Assembly: GCA_016709305.1 (NCBI GenBank)
Contig: JADJNA010000013.1
Span: forward strand, 24,104 to 88,103
Source of the DNA: Candidatus Villigracilis saccharophilus
GTDB taxonomy: Bacteria; Chloroflexota; Anaerolineae; Anaerolineales; Villigracilaceae
Reading direction: 5' to 3'
DNA length: 64,000 nucleotides
In this document: piece by piece, positions 59,855-64,000 of the stretch
Position numbering within the stretch: the stretch's first letter is position 1
Layout: every line of letters starts with the position of its first letter
Translations under genes and position numbers: made by a program
Notes under the pieces: generated by a model
Databases searched by the model: none
Told to the model about the DNA's origin: nothing
What the model saw: only the letters and a program-made list of their open reading frames with translations

Positions 59855-60535
59855 ATGAAACAACAAAAATGGCGGGAGTTACTGGACGAACTCCGCACTG
59901 TATTCACAGGGCGCAATTCAATTGTAGACGCAATTCTTCCGCCGATCATTTTCCTGGCGGTCAACAGTCTGATCAGTTTTCAAGCCGCCATGTGGAGCGC
60001 ACTGATCGTATCTCTGGTTTTTGCGTTCATTCGGATAATTCGGAAACAATCCTTGTTATACGCGCTGGCGGGTGTGGCAAGTGTCGCAGTCGCGATTGGC
60101 ATCGCATGGGTTCTTGGAAAATCAGAAGGATTTTTTCTACCCGGTCTCATTAGCGGGAGCATGACCTTGCTTCTGACCATCGTCAGTTTGATCATCCGCC
60201 GCCCCATGGTGGCGTGGACAAGTTACATCGCTCGCCGCTGGCCTTTGGGCTGGTACTGGCATCCGTTGGTGCGGCCTGCCTACAGTGAAGTGACTTTCGC
60301 CTGGACAATTTTCTTTGCCGCCCGCTTGTTTCTGCAATTTTCATTATTTAAAAATCAGAATGTCAATTCATTGGCGCTGACTAACTTTCTTACTGGCTGG
60401 CCCGCGACAATTCTATTGTTGATCTTTAGTTATCTGTACGGAACATGGCGGCTGGCACAATTGCGTGGTCCCAGTGTGGAGGAGTTCCGAAACGACACCC
60501 CAGCCCCGTGGCAAGGTCAACGGCGCGGGTTCTAA
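59855..60535 (+). CDS. DUF3159-like membrane protein
   Basis: The 226-residue protein has about five helices, and its N-terminus (GRNSIVDAILPPIIFLAVNSL), RIIRKQSLLYALAGV and SLIIRRPMVAWTSYIARRWPLGWYW resemble the DUF3159 family found in actinobacteria and Chloroflexota. No enzymatic motif is visible. It follows the DUF1475-like gene by 3 bases. A hairpin lies after it, so it may end the heliorhodopsin subtranscript. Confidence 0.75.
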   Translation: MKQQKWRELLDELRTVFTGRNSIVDAILPPIIFLAVNSLISFQAAMWSALIVSLVFAFIRIIRKQSLLYALAGVASVAVAIGIAWVLGKSEGFFLPGLISGSMTLLLTIVSLIIRRPMVAWTSYIARRWPLGWYWHPLVRPAYSEVTFAWTIFFAARLFLQFSLFKNQNVNSLALTNFLTGWPATILLLIFSYLYGTWRLAQLRGPSVEEFRNDTPAPWQGQRRGF

Positions 60536-60541
60536 TCAAAG

Positions 60542-60572
60542 GACCTGACAGGTTTCAAAAACCTGTCAGGTC
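60542..60572. repeat. GACCTGACAGGTTT/AAACCTGTCAGGTC hairpin
   Basis: A perfect 14-bp stem with a 3-base loop (CAA) occupies the gap between two genes of the run. No T-run follows, so it is more like a dispersed palindromic repeat or processing signal than a terminator. Its GACAGGT arm recalls the crtB terminator hairpin. Confidence 0.55.
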
Positions 60573-60588
60573 TAATATCAGGAGAAAC

Positions 60589-60936
60589 ATGATCGTTCAA
60601 ATTTTACAAATCATCGCGGTACTCGCCACGATCTTGACAGGGCTCGTATCCCTGTTCAAACCAGAATCTGTCACAGGCTTTACGGGCCTCCGTCCCGAAG
60701 GCGGACGCGGCATCACTGAGATCCGCGCCGTACTTGGCGGATTCTTCATCGCGCTTGGCGCCGCTCCGCTTTTCCTCAGTTCTCCAGTTGCTTATATGAT
60801 GCTGGGTATTGCTTATCTGGGAGTTGCGCTGGTACGTGGAATTTCCATGTTCACGGATAAATCTGTCGTTCAATCGAACGTCATCAGCCTTGTGGTTGAG
60901 ATCATATTTGGAATTATTTTGGTACTCCCTTCATGA
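60589..60936 (+). CDS. Small membrane protein, DUF4345-like
   Basis: The ATG at MIVQILQII has GGAG; a longer in-frame extension overlaps the upstream gene and is rejected. The 115-residue protein has four helices and a conserved-looking LRPEGGRGITEIRAVLGGFF and AYMMLGIAYLGVALVRGISM. It resembles the DUF4345 group in size and loop. It overlaps the redoxin gene by 4 bases (ATGA), implying coupled translation. Confidence 0.7.
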   Translation: MIVQILQIIAVLATILTGLVSLFKPESVTGFTGLRPEGGRGITEIRAVLGGFFIALGAAPLFLSSPVAYMMLGIAYLGVALVRGISMFTDKSVVQSNVISLVVEIIFGIILVLPS

Positions 60937-61424
60937 GCCGTGCTGAACTCAACAAACCCGCGCCAAATTTTACCCTGACAGATTTCAAAGGAAATGAAAT
61001 CACTCTCACAGATTTTCAAGGCAGGAAAAACGTTCTTCTGGTTTTCAATCGTGGATTCCTCTGACCTTATTGCCAACGGCATATGGCGCAGTTGCGTCAA
61101 GACTACGATAAGTTTTTAGCGCAGGATACCGAAGTTGTGGTGCTTGGGCCTGAAGATGGAAAAGCATTTTCAAATTATTGGCAGAAACATAATTTACCAT
61201 TTATCGGCCTGCCCGATCCAACGCATACCGTTCTAAAACTTTACGGACAGAAAATAAATTTGTTCAAATTTGGCCGCATGCCTGCCCAGGTGATCATAGA
61301 CAAAAGCGGAGAGGCGCGTTTCATTCATTACGGACATGACATGACTGACATTCCTGAGAACGAAGAAATTCTGGATTTGTTGAAAAAGATGAATGATGAA
61401 ATACTATCTGCGTTTACGGTGTGA
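60933..61424 (+). CDS. Redoxin/peroxiredoxin-like protein with in-frame TGA (probable selenoprotein)
   Basis: Read through the TGA at 61062-61064, the gene encodes 163 residues of AhpC/TSA fold: NKPAPNFTLTDFKGNEITL, LLVFNRGFL-U-PYCQRHMAQL, VVVLGPEDGKAFSNYW and MPAQVIIDKSGEARFIHYG. The TGA (codon 44) is exactly where relatives have the first Cys of CPYC, and the frame and homology continue on both sides, the hallmark of selenocysteine. A weak hairpin (CAAC/GTTG, 61074-61094, with a G-first loop) follows and could be part of a SECIS. A nonsense mutation or base error (TGC to TGA) is the alternative. Confidence 0.72.
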
Positions 61425-61455
61425 CGAGAATAAGCAATAGGAGTAAAGATGAATT

Positions 61456-62469
61456 ATGCAAACAAAAAATAACTCCCTGAAATTGATCCTCGGTGGTGTG
61501 CTCATTTCCGCCGCGTTGACCGCTGTGATCGGTATCACAGCCGCCAGCCTGACGCGCTTTGAGATCATCGGTCATACTGTGCCATTCGCCTATCCCTGGC
61601 GATTGGCGGAACGCAGTGACATAGCGCGCCTCACTGCCTGGCTTGGATATATTCTCCACAACCTGACCGTATGGGGGCTGATCTGGTATGCCAAACGCGA
61701 GAAGCCAAAATATACAAATAACCTGCAATGGTTCAACTGGGCATTGATCGGCGTGAATATTTTGTTTGCGCTATTACATGTCGCGCAGACTCAACTGTGG
61801 TATGACGGTCTCGCGCAGGATGTACCAGAGGTCACCGCGCTCGGTTCGGTGGCGGTTATGTTGATGATCATCATCATTCTTGAAACCCCGCGCCGCGGAT
61901 TGATCTTCGGCAAGAAATTCAAGTTTCACACAGCCTTCATTGAAATCGTCAAGAAATATCATGGCTATCTTTTTGCGTGGGCGATCATTTACGATTATTG
62001 GTATCACCCCACAGCCAATACCTTCGGGCATTTGATGGGCTTCTATTACAACTTCCTGATCATTGCCCAATCCGCGTTGATCTTCAACCGTGTCCATTTG
62101 AACAAATACTGGACATTCTTCCTCGAAGCATTCGTGCTGATTCACGGCGTATCAGTTGCGATCTATCAGGGACAGGCGTTCTGGCAAATGTTCGCCTTTG
62201 GTTTCGGCGCGATGATCGTCCTGACCCAAATGTACGGCCTTGGATTAAGCACCTGGGCCAAACGCGGACTCGCCATTGGCTTTCTGGTTATTACAGTCGG
62301 CACGTACGCTTTCATGGGGCGTCTTGGAGCGTTGAACGAAGTCATCCGCATTCCAGTGATCGATTATCTCTTTATTTTTGTCATTTACGGTTTATTCCTG
62401 CTTATCAACTGGATCGTCAATCTATTCAAGCGTAAGCCTGAGGCTGCGCTAAGTTCAGGGACTGATTAA
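61456..62469 (+). CDS. Polytopic membrane protein of unknown function
   Basis: The 337-residue protein has about nine to ten helices and no motif I recognise. Notable segments are WRLAERSDIARLTAWLGYIL, IVKKYHGYLFAWAIIYDYW with histidines near membrane boundaries, and HLMGFYYNFLIIAQSALIF. Several helices hold His, Tyr and Trp, which could bind cofactor or quinone, but this is a guess. Its stop overlaps the SDR start (TAATG). Confidence 0.68.
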   Translation: MQTKNNSLKLILGGVLISAALTAVIGITAASLTRFEIIGHTVPFAYPWRLAERSDIARLTAWLGYILHNLTVWGLIWYAKREKPKYTNNLQWFNWALIGVNILFALLHVAQTQLWYDGLAQDVPEVTALGSVAVMLMIIIILETPRRGLIFGKKFKFHTAFIEIVKKYHGYLFAWAIIYDYWYHPTANTFGHLMGFYYNFLIIAQSALIFNRVHLNKYWTFFLEAFVLIHGVSVAIYQGQAFWQMFAFGFGAMIVLTQMYGLGLSTWAKRGLAIGFLVITVGTYAFMGRLGALNEVIRIPVIDYLFIFVIYGLFLLINWIVNLFKRKPEAALSSGTD

Positions 62470-63338
62470 TGGAACTCAAAAACAAAGTTGTTGTCGTGAC
62501 TGGCTCTTCGCGCGGATTTGGATTCGCCATTGCTGAGTCGCTTCTCGAAGCAGGGGCAACTGTCGCTGTGACCGGGCGAAGCCAACAGGCAGTGGACAAC
62601 TCTTTAGCCAGCCTCCAATCCAAAGGTCGCGTGAACGGATTTGTGATGGATGTCCGCGAGGAAGAACAAGTTTACAGGCTGGTTGATGATGTCATCCAAG
62701 AATTTGGGCAGATTGATATCTGGATCAACAACGCGGGCTATTCAAACGCCGCGGGGATGATGCTGGACATGAATCCGCAGGATGCTTTGGATATGTTCCT
62801 TTCAAATAATCTTGGTGTATTGCAATGCACGCAGGCGATCATGCGCTACATGCAGCCTCGCAAGCAGGGATTGGTGGTCAATATTTATGGTCAGGGAAGT
62901 TTCCTGCGCCCTGCTTCGCCCACTGGACTCTACGGCACAACAAAAGCATGGTTGACTTCCTTCACGCGCACGCTCGCAACAGAAACCAAAGGCAGCGGCG
63001 TACAAATTTTGGGATTCAGCCCAGGTATGATGACCACCGATATGTTGACCAGCCCCACTGTGGTCGGCGAACGCGGCAGGGAAATGATGAAAAACTTTGG
63101 CTTTGTATTGCGTTTTCTTGCCTGGTCGCCAAAACACGCCGCGGACAACTTGGTACAAACAATTCAAAGCAACAGGAAGGAATTTTCTGAAGTCAAATTA
63201 TTTAAACCGTGGACGCCCCTGCTCGGCCTGATCCGTGTTAGCTGGGAGAACATCACCAAAACTGGAAAAACACCTGAGTTCGATTTGCACTATCAGGAAG
63301 CGTATCAATCTAAATATCTAAAAGGAAAAAATGGATAA
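62469..63338 (+). CDS. Short-chain dehydrogenase/reductase
   Basis: This classical SDR of 289 residues has the cofactor motif VVTGSSRGFGFAIAESL, FVMDVREEEQV, NNAG in DIWINNAGYSNAAG, the catalytic YGTTK preceded by a conserved Ser region (GSFLRPASPTG), and PGMMTTDML after it. The arginine after the first Gly motif favours NADPH. A C-terminal extension of about 60 residues may contact membrane or substrate. The substrate is unknown. It overlaps both neighbours. Confidence 0.9.
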   Translation: MELKNKVVVVTGSSRGFGFAIAESLLEAGATVAVTGRSQQAVDNSLASLQSKGRVNGFVMDVREEEQVYRLVDDVIQEFGQIDIWINNAGYSNAAGMMLDMNPQDALDMFLSNNLGVLQCTQAIMRYMQPRKQGLVVNIYGQGSFLRPASPTGLYGTTKAWLTSFTRTLATETKGSGVQILGFSPGMMTTDMLTSPTVVGERGREMMKNFGFVLRFLAWSPKHAADNLVQTIQSNRKEFSEVKLFKPWTPLLGLIRVSWENITKTGKTPEFDLHYQEAYQSKYLKGKNG

Positions 63339-64000
63339 CAAACGTCTCTTCTCAATTATTCTGGTCGTATTTATTGACTTGCTGGGCTTTAGCCTCATCC
63401 TGCCGCTTTTGCCATATTATGCAGAAACTTTCAGTGCCAACCAAACCACGACGGGAATCTTGATCGCATCCTATGCGGTGATGCAGTTGATCGGCGCGCC
63501 GATCCTTGGCCGACTCTCTGACCGCTTCGGACGCCGCCCTGTCTTGCTTCTGAGCGTCTTTGGCACATTCCTTGGCTTTTTGCTGCTCGGCTTCGCCAAC
63601 GCCCTGTGGATGCTCTTCGCCAGCCGTATTCTGGACGGTCTGACAGGCGGCAACTTAAGCGTGGCTCAAGCTTACATCTCCGATGTGACCGATGAAAAAT
63701 CCCGCTCCAAGGGGCTCGGTATGATCGGCGCCGCCTTTGGCCTCGGCTTCATCATTGGTCCCGTAACAGGCGGTCTATTGAGTCAGTGGGGCTACGCTGT
63801 TCCTGCCTTTGCCGCTGCTGCAATTTCATTTATCAATCTTATTTTGATCTACGCCTGGCTGCCTGAATCACTGACCGAAGAGAAACGCGCGCAAATGACC
63901 GAGAAACGTCCAGCCATTACATTCAATGCTTTACTGGTTGCATTTCAACGCCCTTTCACAGGTTCAATCCTGATCACGCGTTTTTCTTTGGGTTGCTTCG
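63331..64000 (+). CDS. Major facilitator superfamily transporter, N-terminal part (3' truncated by window edge)
   Basis: The frame opens at ATG (MDNKRLFSIILVVFIDLLGF), overlapping the SDR stop by 8 bases, with AAAGG upstream, and runs open to the window end (223 residues). The TetA-like signatures are present: motif A GRLSDRFGRRPVLLLS between helices 2 and 3, and the motif-C-like FGLGFIIGPVTGGLLS in helix 5. It probably exports a small molecule by proton antiport. The substrate is unknown. Confidence 0.9.
   Translation, partial: MDNKRLFSIILVVFIDLLGFSLILPLLPYYAETFSANQTTTGILIASYAVMQLIGAPILGRLSDRFGRRPVLLLSVFGTFLGFLLLGFANALWMLFASRILDGLTGGNLSVAQAYISDVTDEKSRSKGLGMIGAAFGLGFIIGPVTGGLLSQWGYAVPAFAAAAISFINLILIYAWLPESLTEEKRAQMTEKRPAITFNALLVAFQRPFTGSILITRFSLGCF

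Noticed and set aside
53704..60572. The GACAGGT-containing hairpins at 53.7 and 60.5 kb as ends of a mobile island around the light genes
   Set aside because: Their arms differ beyond the short shared core, no recombinase lies inside, and both act plausibly as ordinary hairpins.
60445..60588. N-terminal extension of the DUF4345-like protein
   Set aside because: It overlaps the DUF3159-like gene and the 14-bp hairpin, and a good GGAG site marks the internal ATG.
1..64000. tRNA, rRNA, riboswitch or CRISPR features
   Set aside because: I inspected the intergenic gaps and saw no cloverleaf ending, rRNA segment, known riboswitch core or regularly spaced repeats; a covariance search would be needed to exclude weak cases.

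Overview
The window looks like a chromosomal segment of an uncultured Chloroflexota bacterium, probably class Anaerolineae (inference; no rRNA or other decisive marker is present). Support comes from a monoderm-type envelope gene set (two LytR-CpsA-Psr proteins, a YabE/3D-domain lipoprotein, an L,D-transpeptidase, many lipoproteins with Thr/Pro-rich linkers and no LPS genes), from families frequent in that phylum (CpXC, NBR1-like Ig domains, DUF2085, HAAS/PadR pairs), and from a heliorhodopsin, a family largely confined to monoderms. Coding density is high, genes lie in short runs on both strands, and most convergent pairs are separated by strong bidirectional hairpins. I saw no rRNA, tRNA, CRISPR array or intact mobile element, and no gene-free stretch longer than 300 bases.

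Layout. 1-6.4 kb: moeA 3' end, VKOR, a TrmH-type methyltransferase, a CDF-like transporter, then a YabE-like lipoprotein, an LCP protein and rsmA. 6.4-10 kb: a decayed REP-type transposase, a DinB protein, two related lipoproteins and a frameshifted SprA-like protein. 10-15.4 kb (minus): a cluster for recycling SAM by-products (ahcY, a PfkB/adenosine-type kinase, mtnA, a class II aldolase) with a PotD-like polyamine-binding lipoprotein. 15.5-27.8 kb: a lytic transglycosylase, yggS-yggT-yggU, pgeF, a glutaredoxin-DUF2085 fusion, ccdA, an L,D-transpeptidase, an esterase, a patatin, and CAP/LysM and NBR1-type secreted proteins. 28-38.9 kb: a sensor kinase, pepF, CpXC, PIG-L, a divergent FHA-regulator/Ser-Thr-kinase pair, a TtuA/TtuB-like sulfur transfer pair, a glycosyltransferase and a broken yraN. 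39-53.6 kb: a GH25-SH3-NAGPA fusion, HAAS/PadR, folD, a TPR protein, a kinase-like protein lacking the phospho-His, LysM, LCP, a degenerate Xer-like protein, tilS and a methylmalonyl-CoA epimerase.

The most interesting part is 53.8-64 kb. Divergent crtB and crtI share a 13-bp inverted repeat in which each arm carries the -35 box of one promoter. Downstream of crtI lie a CarH/LitR-type B12 photoreceptor-repressor, with the W-x9-EH and E-x-H motifs and an extra C-terminal helical domain, and a heliorhodopsin with retinal lysine K244 and counterion E108. These are followed in the same direction by DegV, three small membrane proteins, a redoxin with an in-frame TGA at the first cysteine of its CxxC motif (probable selenocysteine), another membrane protein, an SDR and an MFS transporter. 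I read this as a light-response and oxidative-stress locus with two different photoreceptors.

Caution: several genes (sprA-like, ahcY, the CAP/LysM gene, one NBR1 gene, yraN, carH) are interrupted by single-base indels, some in homopolymers. That pattern suits assembly errors as well as real decay, so those frames should be confirmed from reads.
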